Below are positions 26,059-35,916 of a stretch of 64,000 nucleotides of DNA, in pieces. Numbering within the stretch: position 1 is the stretch's first letter; each line of letters opens with the position of its first letter. This DNA comes from Rhodococcoides kroppenstedtii (lineage in GTDB: Bacteria; Actinomycetota; Actinomycetes; Mycobacteriales; Mycobacteriaceae). The notes under the pieces were generated by a model. The model saw only the letters and a program-made list of their open reading frames with translations. It was not told where the DNA came from and ran no database searches. The DNA lies in the NCBI RefSeq assembly GCF_900111805.1, contig NZ_FOJN01000001.1:372001-436000 (forward strand), in the 5' to 3' direction. The translations under genes and the position numbers were made by a program.

Positions 26059-28089
26059 GTGACCGACACCTCGCAGGCGCACCGGTATCCGACGCTGCTC
26101 ACCCCGATCACGATCGGCTCGGTGACCCTGCGCAATCGCGTCGTGATGGGCTCGATGCACACCGGGCTCGAGGACCGTGCGCACGACGCCGGCAAGCTCG
26201 CCGCGTACTTCGCCGAGCGAGCCCGCGGCGGGGTCGGCCTCATCGTGACGGGCGGGTACGCCCCGAACCGGCGCGGATGGCTCCTCCCCTTCGCGGCCAA
26301 GCTGACCAACCGTATCGAGGCGCGCCGGCACCGCCGCATCACCGCCGCGGTGCACGACGAGGGCGCCCGTATCGTGCTGCAGATCCTGCACGCGGGCCGC
26401 TACGCCTATCACCCCGGCGCCGCGTCGGCGTCGTCCCGGAAGTCCCCCATCTCCCCGTTCCGTCCGTGGCGGCTCACGGACCGCGGCATCGAGCGGCAGA
26501 TCGACGCCTACGTGCGGTGTGCACGCCTGGCACAACGAGCCGGCTACGACGGCGTCGAGATCATGGGCGGCGAGGGCTACCTGATCAATCAGTTCCTCGC
26601 CCCGGCGACGAACCGCCGCACGGACCGCTGGGGCGGCTCGGCCGCGCACCGCCGTCGGCTGCCGGTGGAGATCGTGCGCCGCACGCGGGCGGCCGTGGGT
26701 CCCGACTTCCTGCTGATGTTCCGCCTGTCGATCGCGGACCTCGTGGCGCACGGGCAGACCTGGCCGGAAGTGGTGGCCCTGGCCCGCGATCTGGAGGACG
26801 CGGGCGTCGATCTGCTCGACTCCGACATCGGCTGGCACGAGTCCCGCGTCCCCACCATCGTCACGTCGGTCCCGCGCGCCGCGTTCGCCGACGAGATCCG
26901 TCGCCTCACCGACGTCGCTCGCGTCCCGGTGGTGGCCACCAACCGCATCTCCATGCCCGAGGTCGCCGAACAGTTGCTCGCCGACGGCGACGCGGACCTG
27001 ATCTCGATGGCCCGTCCCATGCTGGCGGACCCGAACTGGGTGACCAAGGCGGCCGAGGGCCGGCGCGACGAGATCAACACCTGCATCGCCTGCAATCAGG
27101 CGTGCCTCGACCACGTCTTCGTCCACCGCAAGGCCTCGTGCCTGCTCAACCCGCGGGCCGGCCGGGAGACCGAACTCGTTCTCGCGCCGACCCGGCGAGC
27201 CCGAGACGTCGCCGTCGTCGGGGCCGGACCGGCCGGGTTGGCCGCCGCCGTCGAACTGGGTCGACGCGGCCACCGCGTGACGCTTTTCGAGTCCACCGAC
27301 CGCATCGGCGGCCAGTTCGAGATCGCTCGCCGCATCCCCGGCAAGGAGGAGTTCACGGAGACCATCCGCTACTTCACTCACTCGCTGGAGCGCGCCGGCG
27401 TCGACGTCCGCCTCGGCGTCACCGCCACCGTCGACGACCTCGTCGGCGCCGACCACGTCGTCCTCGCGACGGGCGTCGTCCCGCGGGTGCCGACGATTCC
27501 CGGAATCGACCACCCCAGCGTGGTCAGCTACGCCGACGCGGTCCTCGGCCGCGCCCCGATCGGCGATCGCGTCGCGGTGCTCGGGGCGGGCGGCATCGGT
27601 GTCGACGTCTGCACGTTCCTCACCACGACGTCCTCGCCGACCCTCGACGTCGCACGGTGGCGACGTCAGTGGGGCGTGACCGACGACCCGGCCGCGCGCG
27701 GCGGGCTGACCGAACGACGACCCGAGAGCCCGCGACGGCAGGTGTACCTGCTCCAGCGGACCGAAGGACGCATCGGCACCCGGCTCGGCAAGACCACCGG
27801 ATGGGTCCACCGCGCGCATCTCGTCGACGGCGGCGTCGAGCAACTCTCCGGCGTGACCTACCACCGTATCGACGACGCCGGCGTGCACATCTCCGTCGAC
27901 GGCCGACCGCGCACCCTGGCCGTCGACACCGTCGTCGTCTGCGCCGGTCAGGAACCCGTTCGGACGCTGCTCGACGCCGTGACGACGGCCGGGATCGGTG
28001 TCGACGTCATCGGTGGGGCCGAGCGCGCCGCGGAAATCGACGCGAAGCGGGCCATCGAGCAGGGGACGCGGGTGGCCGCACGTTTGTGA
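26059..28089 (+). CDS. fadH: 2,4-dienoyl-CoA reductase (NADPH), FadH-like
   Basis: A 676-aa three-domain flavo-iron-sulphur enzyme of the FadH family (E. coli FadH is 672 aa). Residues 1-330 are the FMN-binding TIM barrel (LRNRVVMGSMHTGLEDR, LQILHAGRYAYHPG, GGEGYLINQFLAP), then the 4Fe-4S cysteines in CIACNQACL (about 342, 345, 349) with a further Cys at about 360, then an FAD domain (VVGAGPAGLAAAVELGRRG at about 386) and an NADPH domain (VAVLGAGGIGVDV). It allows beta-oxidation of unsaturated fatty acids. GTG 26059 lies eight bases after TAGACT, again a leaderless pattern. An ORF extending far upstream is a shadow of the MFS gene. Confidence 0.92.
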   Translation: MTDTSQAHRYPTLLTPITIGSVTLRNRVVMGSMHTGLEDRAHDAGKLAAYFAERARGGVGLIVTGGYAPNRRGWLLPFAAKLTNRIEARRHRRITAAVHDEGARIVLQILHAGRYAYHPGAASASSRKSPISPFRPWRLTDRGIERQIDAYVRCARLAQRAGYDGVEIMGGEGYLINQFLAPATNRRTDRWGGSAAHRRRLPVEIVRRTRAAVGPDFLLMFRLSIADLVAHGQTWPEVVALARDLEDAGVDLLDSDIGWHESRVPTIVTSVPRAAFADEIRRLTDVARVPVVATNRISMPEVAEQLLADGDADLISMARPMLADPNWVTKAAEGRRDEINTCIACNQACLDHVFVHRKASCLLNPRAGRETELVLAPTRRARDVAVVGAGPAGLAAAVELGRRGHRVTLFESTDRIGGQFEIARRIPGKEEFTETIRYFTHSLERAGVDVRLGVTATVDDLVGADHVVLATGVVPRVPTIPGIDHPSVVSYADAVLGRAPIGDRVAVLGAGGIGVDVCTFLTTTSSPTLDVARWRRQWGVTDDPAARGGLTERRPESPRRQVYLLQRTEGRIGTRLGKTTGWVHRAHLVDGGVEQLSGVTYHRIDDAGVHISVDGRPRTLAVDTVVVCAGQEPVRTLLDAVTTAGIGVDVIGGAERAAEIDAKRAIEQGTRVAARL

Positions 28090-28136
28090 CCTCTCCCGGT
28101 GCCGGACCTCCGCCGGCTTCGCTAGCCTGAGCGGTC

Positions 28137-28943
28137 GTGAGCCTCCCCGCACCCACCGTCGATGCCCGTGCCGTCGTGACCGGAGCGTCGTCCGGCATCG
28201 GCGAAGCCCTCGCCGCCGAGCTCGCCGCTCGCGGTCACTCGCTGATCGTCGTCGCGCGGCGCGGTGACCTGCTGAACGCCCTCGCCGACCGCCTCACTCG
28301 TGAGCACGGTGTGGCCGTCGAGGTGCGGGTCAGCGACCTGTCCGACCCCGGGCAGCGCCAAACCCTCGCCGACGAGCTCGCCGACCGCGACGTCTCGATC
28401 CTCTGCAACAACGCCGGCATCGCCACCTTCGGCCCGGTGGCGAAACTCGATCCCGACTACGAGCGCGCCCAGGTCCAGCTCAACGCGGTGGCCGTGCACG
28501 ACCTCACCCTCGCCGTCCTCCCCGGCATGATCGCGCGCGGCGCCGGCGGTATCCTGATCACCGGCTCCGCCGCGGGCAACATGGCCATCCCGAACAACGC
28601 GACGTACGCCGCCACCAAGGCCTTCGTGAACACCTTCTCGGAGTCCCTGCGCGCCGAACTCGCCAGCACCGGCGTGCACTGCACCCTGCTCGCGCCCGGC
28701 CCCGTCCGCACCGAGACCCCCGACCCGGCCGACGCGTCGATCGTCGACAAGCTCGTCCCCGACTTCCTCTGGATCGACAGCGCCTACACCGCGCGACTGT
28801 CCCTCGACGGGCTCGAGAAGAACAAGATGCGCATCGTACCCGGCATCCTCAGCAAGGGCATGTCCGTTGCGGGACAGTACAGTCCGCGTTTCATCACCGC
28901 GCCGATCGTGGGCAGCTTCTACAAGAAGCTCGGCGGCGAGTGA
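28137..28943 (+). CDS. cmrA: Short-chain dehydrogenase, mycolate reductase (CmrA-like)
   Basis: A 268-aa short-chain dehydrogenase: cofactor motif [27 protein letters not shown], catalytic YAATKAF and the downstream PGPVRTET. Length, motif set and position (next to a HerA-like ATPase and orn, as Rv2509-Rv2510c-Rv2511) identify it as the homologue of Rv2509/NCgl2385, which reduces the beta-keto intermediate to mature mycolic acid using NADPH. That is the best single marker that the organism makes mycolic acids. GTG 28137 is eight bases after TAGCCT. The last 60 residues ([13 protein letters not shown]) are typical of the family. Confidence 0.88.
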   Translation: MSLPAPTVDARAVVTGASSGIGEALAAELAARGHSLIVVARRGDLLNALADRLTREHGVAVEVRVSDLSDPGQRQTLADELADRDVSILCNNAGIATFGPVAKLDPDYERAQVQLNAVAVHDLTLAVLPGMIARGAGGILITGSAAGNMAIPNNATYAATKAFVNTFSESLRAELASTGVHCTLLAPGPVRTETPDPADASIVDKLVPDFLWIDSAYTARLSLDGLEKNKMRIVPGILSKGMSVAGQYSPRFITAPIVGSFYKKLGGE

Positions 28944-28983
28944 TCACCGCGGACGTCGCTATCTCCGGCTGACCCGACTGCCG

Positions 28984-30561
28984 TCACCGCCGGCGGCGCC
29001 CCGTCCCGAAGATGCTCCGCGAGATCTCCCGCCCGGCCGCGCTGGCGGCCGACCGCAGGAAACTCTTCACCGCCGGATTGCTCATGATCCGCTCCGCGGC
29101 GGACGGGCCGGCCGGCTCGGGAGCCGGCAGCGGCGGCAGGTCGTACGTCTGTGGCAGCGGCGGAAATTCGGGCTCGGCCGTCGGCTCCACCGGAGCGGGC
29201 GCGGGGGCGAGCCGGGCGGACAGGCGCTCGTACGCCGAGTCGCGATCGACGGTCTCCGCGTACGTCGCGTGCAGCGAACTCGCCGTCGCCGTGGCGGCGA
29301 TCGCCTCGGTGCCGATGGTGTCCATGAGCGACTGCGGCGGCCGAATCCTGGTCCACGCCACGGGAGTCGGCGCGCCACGCTCGGACAGCACGGTGACCAC
29401 GGCCTCGCCGGTCCCGAGCGTCGTCAACGCCTCCTCGAGGTCGTAGTCCTCGCTCGTGGGGTACGTCCGCACCGTCTTGGTCAGCGCCTTCTGATCGTCC
29501 GGGGTGAACGCACGCAGCGCGTGCTGGACGCGCGCCCCGAGCTGGGAGAGCACCGGCCCGGGAACGTCGGTGGGCAGCTGCGTGCAGAAGAAGATGCCCA
29601 CCCCCTTCGAGCGGATGAGCTTGACCGTCTGTTCCACCTGTTGCAGAAAGGCTTTCGACGCGTCCGCGAACAGCAGGTGCGCCTCGTCGAAGACGAACAC
29701 GAGCTTCGGCTTGTCCAGGTCGCCTTCCTCCGGCAGCGTCTGGAACAGGTCCGCGAGGATCCACATGAGGAACGTCGAGAAGAGAGCGGGCCGGGCCGCG
29801 AGCGGGCCGAGCTCGAACAGCGACAGCACGCCGCGCCCGTCCGGCGTCACCCGCAGCAGGTCCTCGGTGCGGATCTCCGGCTCGCCGAAGAACGTGTCAC
29901 CACCGTCCGCCTCCAGATTGACCAGCGCCCGCAGGATCACGCCGGCCGTGGACGACGACACTCCGCCGATGCCCTTCAGATCCGCCTTGCCCTCGTCACT
30001 GGTCAGGTGCGTGATCACCGAACGCAGATCCTTCAGATCGAGCAACGCCAGACCCTGCGTGTCCGCCCAGTGGAAGATCAACCCCAGCGTGGACTCCTGG
30101 GTAGCGTTCAGTCCCAACACCTTCGAGAGCAGAATGGGACCGAACGAGGTGATCGTGGCGCGGACCGGAATCGCGCCGCCCTCGGTGCCGAGGGAGAGGA
30201 ACTCCACCGGGAAGGCGCCCGGCTGCCACCCCTCGGCGGCGGTCTCGGCGGCGCGAGCCCGGATCTTCTCCGAGTCTGCGCCCACCTGCGACAGACCGGA
30301 CAGATCACCCTTGACGTCCGCGAGCACCACGGGAACGCCTGCGAGCGAGAGCTGTTCGGCGATCACCTGCACCGTCTTGGTCTTGCCGGTACCGGTGGCG
30401 CCGGCGACGAGGCCGTGCCGATTCATCGTCGCCAACGGCAGCCGCACCCGCGCCGACGGGTCCGCCGCGCCGCCGAGCACCACGCTCCCGAGTTCGACGG
30501 CCGCGCCCTCCGTGGCGTAACCGGCGGCGATGGCAGCGGAGCGGGATGCGGCATCGGTCAT
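28984..30561 (-). CDS. HerA-like ATPase, DUF853 family
   Basis: A 525-aa ATPase of the HerA/FtsK superfamily: Walker [20 protein letters not shown] at about residue 52, Walker [13 protein letters not shown] at about 270, and an arginine-finger region [14 protein letters not shown]. The C-terminus is Pro-rich (residues about 440-490) and ends in a basic tail [13 protein letters not shown]853 proteins are widespread and their role is unproven, though they are usually called bipolar DNA helicase-like. Placed between cmrA and orn as Rv2510c is in M. tuberculosis. The ATG is six bases after TAGGGT. Confidence 0.88.
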   Translation of the reverse strand: MTDAASRSAAIAAGYATEGAAVELGSVVLGGAADPSARVRLPLATMNRHGLVAGATGTGKTKTVQVIAEQLSLAGVPVVLADVKGDLSGLSQVGADSEKIRARAAETAAEGWQPGAFPVEFLSLGTEGGAIPVRATITSFGPILLSKVLGLNATQESTLGLIFHWADTQGLALLDLKDLRSVITHLTSDEGKADLKGIGGVSSSTAGVILRALVNLEADGGDTFFGEPEIRTEDLLRVTPDGRGVLSLFELGPLAARPALFSTFLMWILADLFQTLPEEGDLDKPKLVFVFDEAHLLFADASKAFLQQVEQTVKLIRSKGVGIFFCTQLPTDVPGPVLSQLGARVQHALRAFTPDDQKALTKTVRTYPTSEDYDLEEALTTLGTGEAVVTVLSERGAPTPVAWTRIRPPQSLMDTIGTEAIAATATASSLHATYAETVDRDSAYERLSARLAPAPAPVEPTAEPEFPPLPQTYDLPPLPAPEPAGPSAAERIMSNPAVKSFLRSAASAAGREISRSIFGTGRRRR

Positions 30562-30624
30562 GGGACGACCCTAGCGCCGAGGTCTAGGGTGAGCGGGACA
30601 ACGGCACCGAACGTGAGGCACGAC

Positions 30625-31230
30625 GTGAGCAAGGATTTTCTGGTCTGGATCGACTGCGAGATGACGGGTCTCGACTTGGCCTCGGACAAGCTGATCGAGA
30701 TCGCCGCGCTGGTGACGGACAGCGACCTGAACGTTCTCGGCGACGGGGTCGACATCGTGATCCACGCCGACGACGACGCGCTCGCCGCCATGCCCGACGT
30801 GGTCACCGAGATGCACGCCAAGTCGGGACTGACCGAGGAGGTCCGCCGCTCGACGGTCACCCTCGAGCAGGCGCAGGAGCAGGTCCTGGCGTACATCCGG
30901 GCCCACGTGCCGGAGAAGGCCGCCCCGCTCGCGGGCAACTCCATCGCCACCGACCGGGGATTCCTGGCCCGCGACATGCCCGAGCTCGACGGCTACCTGC
31001 ACTATCGGATGATCGACGTCAGCTCCATCAAGGAACTCTGCCGCCGGTGGTACCCCCGAATCTACTTCGGTCAGCCGCAGAAGGGCCTCGCGCATCGAGC
31101 CCTCGCGGACATCGAGGAATCGATCCGGGAGCTGAAGTACTACCGGCAGACGGCGTTCGTGGCCCCGCCCGGCCCCAGCACCGAGCAGATCGGGGCGGTC
31201 ACGCGATCCCTCACCGACGGGGACGCCTGA
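30625..31230 (+). CDS. orn: Oligoribonuclease
   Basis: A 201-aa 3'-5' exoribonuclease of the DEDDh class that degrades two- to five-nucleotide RNAs, including pGpG from c-di-GMP turnover. Catalytic residues are in [10 protein letters not shown] (Asp, Glu), [13 protein letters not shown] (Asp) and [15 protein letters not shown] (His, Asp). GTG 30625 is preceded by GTGAGG. The protein has about 20 more C-terminal residues than E. coli Orn. It is followed by tRNA-His, as I recall for M. tuberculosis orn. Confidence 0.95.
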   Translation: MSKDFLVWIDCEMTGLDLASDKLIEIAALVTDSDLNVLGDGVDIVIHADDDALAAMPDVVTEMHAKSGLTEEVRRSTVTLEQAQEQVLAYIRAHVPEKAAPLAGNSIATDRGFLARDMPELDGYLHYRMIDVSSIKELCRRWYPRIYFGQPQKGLAHRALADIEESIRELKYYRQTAFVAPPGPSTEQIGAVTRSLTDGDA

Positions 31231-31320
31231 CATCGGCCGGCGGCGGGGACCGATTGGCTTCCGGCCGCCGGGTCAGGCTAGTATCGAACGCGCTGCGCGC
31301 CCGGTGGGTGCGTCGCGATG

Positions 31321-31396
31321 GTGGGCGTAGTTCAGTTGGTAGAGCACCAGGTTGTGATCCTGGCTGTCGCGGGTTCGAGTCCCGTCGTCCACCCCA
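31321..31396 (+). tRNA. tRNA-His (anticodon GTG)
   Basis: A 76-base tRNA with encoded CCA. Acceptor GTGGGCG/CGTCCAC, anticodon stem and loop CCAGG-TTGTGAT-CCTGG, T arm GCGGG-TTCGAGT-CCCGT. The preceding base at 31320 is G, so the extra G(-1) needed by histidyl-tRNA synthetase is genomically encoded and pairs with C73. Confidence 0.96.
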
Positions 31397-31400
31397 TACG

Positions 31401-31434
31401 CGAAGGGCCCCGTTCATCCGACCGGGGCCCTTCG
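31401..31434. terminator. Bidirectional terminator between tRNA-His and BCCT transporter
   Basis: CGAAGGGCCCCG (31401-31412) pairs perfectly with CGGGGCCCTTCG (31423-31434) around a 10-base loop. It lies four bases after the tRNA CCA and ten bases after the stop of the convergent transporter gene, so it can serve both. Confidence 0.85.
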
Positions 31435-31444
31435 TCGTGTTCGG

Positions 31445-33286
31445 CTAGTTCTTGTTCAGCGTCTGCGCCTGCGCCGACTCCTCGAACTCCGGCGTGTCGA
31501 AGGTTTCGTCGCCGAGGGGATCGGTCGGTTCGGCGTCCGCGACGTACTGCGCCTCGCCCGTCTCGGCGTCGACGTCGACAGCCGACTGCGGCACGTCGTG
31601 CACCGCCAGCAGGACGTGGTCGTTCCCAGCCGGGGATGCCACCCCGTCCGTCGACGGTCGGAGGCCGGCGAAGGTGGCGGAGAAGCCTCCCGACCCGGTG
31701 CGCGTCGATCCGGGCTGTGCCACGGCCTCGCCGCCCGCCTGGGTCACGCGGATGTAGCGCGGGGTGGTCGCGACGTCGTAGCGGAATGCCTTCAGCATCG
31801 ACACACAGGCGAGCACCAGCACGATCGAGAACGGCACGGCCGTGGCGATGGACGCCGTCTGCAGGGCTGTCAACGATCCCGCCCCGCCGATCAGCAGGAG
31901 CACCGCGGCCGCCACACCTTCGAGCACGGTCCAGAACACCCGGGTGATCTTCGGCGTCTCGAGATTGCCGCCGCTGGAGAGGATGTCGATGACCAGCGAC
32001 CCCGAGTCGGACGAGGTGACGAAGAAGAAGACCACCACCAGGATCGCGAGCACGCTGGTGAAGGTCGCGAGCGGAAACCCGTCGAGCAGCTGGAACAACG
32101 AGGTGTCCGTGCCCACCGTTCCGTCGGGGAGCAACATATCGCCTTGTTCGCGCTGACGGAGAATCGCGGCGTCGCCGAAGAACGTGAACCACAGCGAGCC
32201 GATCACGGTCGGGGCCAGCAGAACACCGAAGACGAACTCACGAATGGTGCGGCCGCGGGAGATCCGGGCGATGAACATGCCCACGAACGGCGCCCAGCTC
32301 ATCCACCATCCCCAGTAGAAGATGGTCCACGCGCCGGCCCAGCCGTCGTCGGCGAACGGGGACGTCCGCAACATCAGGCCGGGGAACGCCTGGATGTAGC
32401 CGCCCAGGTTCTGGACCCAGGTCTGCATGAGGAAGAGCGTCGGACCAGCGATCAGCACGAACAGCGCCAACATCGCCGCAAGTCCCATGTTGATGTTCGA
32501 CAACCACTTCAGGCCCTTGGACACACCGGAGACGACCGAGAACGTCGCGAGTCCGGTGACGAACACGATGAGGGCGACGACGAGCCAGTTGGTGGTCTCG
32601 ATCCATCCCAGGAAGTCGAGGCCCGCGGAGATCTGCTGGACTCCGAAACCGAGGGACGTCGCGACACCGAAGAGAGTGCCCACGATTGCGACGACGTCGA
32701 TCGCGTGGCCGATGGGGCCTTCGATGCGCTGCCGTCCCAGCAGAGGTTCGAGCAACCACCGCACCGAGAGCGGTCGGCCCTTGCGGTAGGTCATGTAGGC
32801 CAGACCCAGGCCGACGACGACGTAGATTGCCCAGGCGTGCAGACCCCAGTGATACAGCGTCAGCTGCATCGCCTGGTTGGCGGCGGCATCGGTGGCACCG
32901 GCGACACCGCCGGCCTCGGGCGGATCGATGTAGTGCGACAGGGGTTCGGCCACCCCGTAGAACACGAGGCCGATACCCATACCGGCGCTGAACAGCATCG
33001 CGAACCACGAGAGCACTCCGAATTCGGGAGACTCGTCGTCGCGACCGAGCTTGATGTTGCCGATTCGACTGGCACCGCAGTAGATCGCGAACGCCACGAA
33101 CAGGGTGGCCACGAGGATGTACCACCAACCGACGCCGTTGGTGATGGCGGCGTTCAGTTCCTCGAAGGCTCCCTCGGCCGTGGACGCGAACACGACGGAG
33201 AACAGGATCATCGCGACGATGATGACGGCGGCCGGGACGAACACCGGTTTCGTCAGACCTCGCCACGCGGACCTGATGGACGACAT
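31445..33286 (-). CDS. BCCT-family transporter (betaine/choline/carnitine type)
   Basis: A 613-aa secondary transporter with 12 predicted membrane segments. The glycine-rich substrate motif GMGIGLVFYGVAEP and the WWMSWAPFVGMFIARISRGR signature of BCCT proteins are both present. The N-terminus is short and the C-terminal tail (about 80 residues) is hydrophilic and acidic, which differs from the basic osmosensing tail of BetP. Expected role: Na+- or proton-coupled uptake of a quaternary ammonium osmolyte. ATG 33286 follows GAGGT at 10 bases. It ends at the terminator shared with tRNA-His. Confidence 0.9.
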   Translation of the reverse strand: MSSIRSAWRGLTKPVFVPAAVIIVAMILFSVVFASTAEGAFEELNAAITNGVGWWYILVATLFVAFAIYCGASRIGNIKLGRDDESPEFGVLSWFAMLFSAGMGIGLVFYGVAEPLSHYIDPPEAGGVAGATDAAANQAMQLTLYHWGLHAWAIYVVVGLGLAYMTYRKGRPLSVRWLLEPLLGRQRIEGPIGHAIDVVAIVGTLFGVATSLGFGVQQISAGLDFLGWIETTNWLVVALIVFVTGLATFSVVSGVSKGLKWLSNINMGLAAMLALFVLIAGPTLFLMQTWVQNLGGYIQAFPGLMLRTSPFADDGWAGAWTIFYWGWWMSWAPFVGMFIARISRGRTIREFVFGVLLAPTVIGSLWFTFFGDAAILRQREQGDMLLPDGTVGTDTSLFQLLDGFPLATFTSVLAILVVVFFFVTSSDSGSLVIDILSSGGNLETPKITRVFWTVLEGVAAAVLLLIGGAGSLTALQTASIATAVPFSIVLVLACVSMLKAFRYDVATTPRYIRVTQAGGEAVAQPGSTRTGSGGFSATFAGLRPSTDGVASPAGNDHVLLAVHDVPQSAVDVDAETGEAQYVADAEPTDPLGDETFDTPEFEESAQAQTLNKN

Positions 33287-33425
33287 GGTGATGGGACCTC
33301 GGTTCTTCTCGCAGGAGCGGGCGCGTTGGGACCCGATGGGCAGGGGAACGCTATCCGTTCACCCGACCGAGTCACCAATCCGGCCGTTTTCCAAACCGGT
33401 CGGTCACGCCGTCACCTGCGTGACG

Positions 33426-34661
33426 TCACCGCAGCGCGTCGAGATCCGTTTCGAGCAGAAGAACTTGGTAGGACGAGTACTGGGACGCGGTGAAGTACAG
33501 CTTGTCACCCGAGGACCGCGGGTGGACGAAGGGCGCGTACAGGCCGCCGCCCGGGTAATTGCCGATGTCGTTGTTGGTCACCAGGGTGGTCGGCGCCGAC
33601 CACGGACCCTGCGGCGACGGGGCGGTGCGGGCGAGGATGCGGCCCTCGACGTCGTTGCCGTAGAGCATGACGAACCGACCGAGGTAGTCGTTCCACGTCA
33701 CCGACAGCTCGCCGACGGGCTGCTCGACGACGGGAGCCGCCGCGGCGACGTCCGGGGACCACCCGGATCCGTTCCAGTACTCGAAGCGCTGCAGGTTCAG
33801 GATCTCGTTGGGCGCGACCCGGCCGAGGTAGGCCGCGCCGAGGCGACCGTTCGGAGTGCCGTACTGGTAGACCATGCCGTCCCGTCCGCGCACGAAGGCG
33901 GACTGCTGGAACTTGCCGTCGAGCTGCTCGGCGCCCGGCAGCGTGACCCCGGTGTTGTATCGGGTGGTGCTCGGCTCCGGCGTCCACGTCTGGCCGTTGT
34001 CCCGCGACGTCGCGGTGAAGGCGTAGTTGGTGGACCAGACCGATCCGTTCCAGCCGCGGACGGACATGAACTGCAGGTACTGCACCCCGTCCACGGCGAT
34101 ACCGGCCGTCGGCACCACCGTTTGCTCCACCGGCGCGAGTCCCAGCGCCGGAACGGCCTGCTGGGCGAACCGCGGTTCCGAGCCCGTCACCACCGCACCC
34201 GAGCGCACGTCGCCGGGTGCGGCGTCGTGCACGGTCAGACCGTCGGCGAGATTCGCGTCGTCACTGCGCAGCACGACGTTGTGCCGCCACTGTCCGCCGG
34301 GAACGACGCAGCTGCCGAAGGTGTCACCGAAGGCGAGCAACGTCTGTCCGGCGCCGTTGTCCCAGGAGACGCCGAGATCGGTTCCGGTGACGCCGAAGCG
34401 GTCGAAGGTGCGGTTCGGCCCGGCCTGTCCGCTGACCCAGTCGACGATGCGGGTGTTGGGGCCGTCGTATCGCGGGGGTGCGCCCTGCGGTCCCGCGGCC
34501 TGCTGTCCGAGCCCACCGATCCCGGTGATGCCCGTGCCGGAGATGCCGCCGCACGGTTCTGCGGAGGCGACCGCCGGTCCGACCACCGCCCCCGTGATCA
34601 GCGTGCCGACCACGATTGCCGTCGTCGTCAGAGCAGCGGCCAGCCTGAAGTTTCCGCGCAC
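33426..34661 (-). CDS. Secreted DUF4185 protein
   Basis: A 411-aa exported protein. The N-terminal signal peptide (charged start MRGNFRL, hydrophobic core, likely cleavage after VASA before EPCGG) is followed by a glycine-rich segment and a DUF4185 domain with beta-propeller-like repeats (LLAFGDTFG, FMSVRGWNGSVWSTNYAF, KFQQSAFVRGRDG, RFVMLYGNDVEG). DUF4185 proteins in Rhodococcus and mycobacteria are cell-wall or secreted proteins resembling five-bladed glycosidase folds, with no proven activity. GTG 34661 has GGGGGA upstream. Confidence 0.82.
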   Translation of the reverse strand: MRGNFRLAAALTTTAIVVGTLITGAVVGPAVASAEPCGGISGTGITGIGGLGQQAAGPQGAPPRYDGPNTRIVDWVSGQAGPNRTFDRFGVTGTDLGVSWDNGAGQTLLAFGDTFGSCVVPGGQWRHNVVLRSDDANLADGLTVHDAAPGDVRSGAVVTGSEPRFAQQAVPALGLAPVEQTVVPTAGIAVDGVQYLQFMSVRGWNGSVWSTNYAFTATSRDNGQTWTPEPSTTRYNTGVTLPGAEQLDGKFQQSAFVRGRDGMVYQYGTPNGRLGAAYLGRVAPNEILNLQRFEYWNGSGWSPDVAAAAPVVEQPVGELSVTWNDYLGRFVMLYGNDVEGRILARTAPSPQGPWSAPTTLVTNNDIGNYPGGGLYAPFVHPRSSGDKLYFTASQYSSYQVLLLETDLDALR

Positions 34662-35107
34662 GTTCGGTCGTCCCCCACGTCATCCCCGGCCGCGCCTCGG
34701 TCCGAGACGCGGTTCTGCCGCTCAGATGATGGCACGACATTCGCCGCATCACGTCGTCGACCCCGTTTCGCGAGACGGTCTCGGATCGACTGCCGGTTAC
34801 GAGCGCATCACGCCGACCGCGCGAATTACGGTGATGTAATTGGGCATTGGTGTGACCGCGAGATACTTCTGTGACGTAAAGTGGCCGCTGGCGCTCTTGG
34901 GGAAGGTGCGCCGCACAGATACTCGTGTTGTTCGTGAGACCTGTCGAGTGTGGATGTCGAGGGAAGGACATCGACGTCGACCGGCCTCGTGCGTCCGTCG
35001 GACCTCACGGTCCCGACGGTCGTCGGCGACGTCTGCTCGGCTCACCTCCTCCGTCTGCGCCGGTCGTATCGACGACGCCCGCATGCGGGCGCAACCGGAG
35101 GTAGCAC
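34662..35107. other. Long intergenic region upstream of the M23 peptidase
   Basis: A 446-base region between divergent genes. The middle (about 34795-34885) is noticeably richer in A+T than its surroundings and holds a dyad at 34824-34841. The last 200 bases are GC-rich, have no credible coding frame, and end with CCGGAGG before the M23 GTG start, so a long 5' leader for that gene is possible. I looked for the c-di-AMP (ydaO) riboswitch core that often precedes cell-wall lytic genes in Actinobacteria and did not see it. Confidence 0.4.
34824..34841. promoter_or_regulatory. Candidate operator dyad
   Basis: AATTAC-GGTGAT-GTAATT is a perfect 6-6-6 inverted repeat in the AT-rich part of the region between the DUF4185 and M23 genes. 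The geometry equals that of many dimeric regulators (for example CRP-type), but the half-site is not the CRP consensus. The regulator is unknown. Confidence 0.4.
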
Positions 35108-35896
35108 GTGCATCACGAAATCGACACGTCCACTCGGGAATCGGGGTCCCGTTCCGTCACCACCCGCCGGGGAAGGCGGGCGATCGGGGGCGCCGTGCTC
35201 GGCGCAGCGCTCACGGGAAGCCTCGTCCTGGGGGCCGCCCCGGCCACCGCGGCACCCGCTCTGCCGCCCCTGCCCGCGATCCCCGGCCTGCCGGCGATTC
35301 CGGGTCTGCCCCTCACCGCGAAGCAGCAGGCCGCGATCCTGGCCGCCGTCTTCGACGCGACGGGCGTGTTGGTCCAGGAGGTCGCGGGGCTGGTGCTCGG
35401 CGATCAGTTCCTGACGCCGCCCAGCGGATCGGCCGGGCCCGGCGCCGCGCCGGCGGTACCGCCGTTCACGTCCACCCCGGGCATCGGGGGCTCGCGCCTT
35501 CCGCTCGCGCCGGGATCGTTCGAGGTGTCGTCGGGCTTCGGAGGACGGGGCAACCCGACGGGCGGCGGCTGGCAGAACCACCAGGGCATCGACTTCGCGG
35601 CGCCGTCGGGCACCACGATCTTCGCCGTCACCGGTGGAACCGTCACCCGAGCCGGCGACAACGGCGACGGCTACGGCAACCTCGTGATCGTCAAGAAGGG
35701 TGACACCGAGGTGCTCTACGGCCACCAGAGCCGCATCGACGTCTCGGTGGGCGACACCGTCGCTCCCGGCCAGGCCATCGGCGCGGTCGGCAGCACCGGC
35801 GATTCCACGGGTCCGCACCTGCACTTCGAGGTACGGCGCGGCGGTGAGGCGGTCGATCCCGTCGGCTACCTGACGGCGCTCGGCCTTCGGGTCTAG
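35108..35896 (+). CDS. Secreted M23 (LytM-type) peptidoglycan endopeptidase
   Basis: A 262-aa exported zinc peptidase or peptidoglycan-binding homologue. The signal region is GRRAIGGAVLGAALTGSLVL followed by APATAAPA; the mature N-terminus has PxxP-type repeats (LPPLPAIPGLPAIPGLPL) and a hydrophobic stretch. The C-terminal domain carries the zinc ligands in NHQGIDFAAP (H-x3-D) and the catalytic PHLHFEVRR (HxH), so it is likely active on cell-wall cross-links. GTG 35108 follows CCGGAGG. It is convergent with the L,D-transpeptidase, so two wall-remodelling genes sit together but are controlled separately. Confidence 0.9.
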   Translation: MHHEIDTSTRESGSRSVTTRRGRRAIGGAVLGAALTGSLVLGAAPATAAPALPPLPAIPGLPAIPGLPLTAKQQAAILAAVFDATGVLVQEVAGLVLGDQFLTPPSGSAGPGAAPAVPPFTSTPGIGGSRLPLAPGSFEVSSGFGGRGNPTGGGWQNHQGIDFAAPSGTTIFAVTGGTVTRAGDNGDGYGNLVIVKKGDTEVLYGHQSRIDVSVGDTVAPGQAIGAVGSTGDSTGPHLHFEVRRGGEAVDPVGYLTALGLRV

Positions 35897-35916
35897 ACGA
35901 CGTCCGCGATTCGAGT

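Noticed and set aside
34862-35107. c-di-AMP (ydaO/yuaA) riboswitch upstream of the M23 gene
   Set aside because: The conserved core elements expected for that riboswitch were not found.
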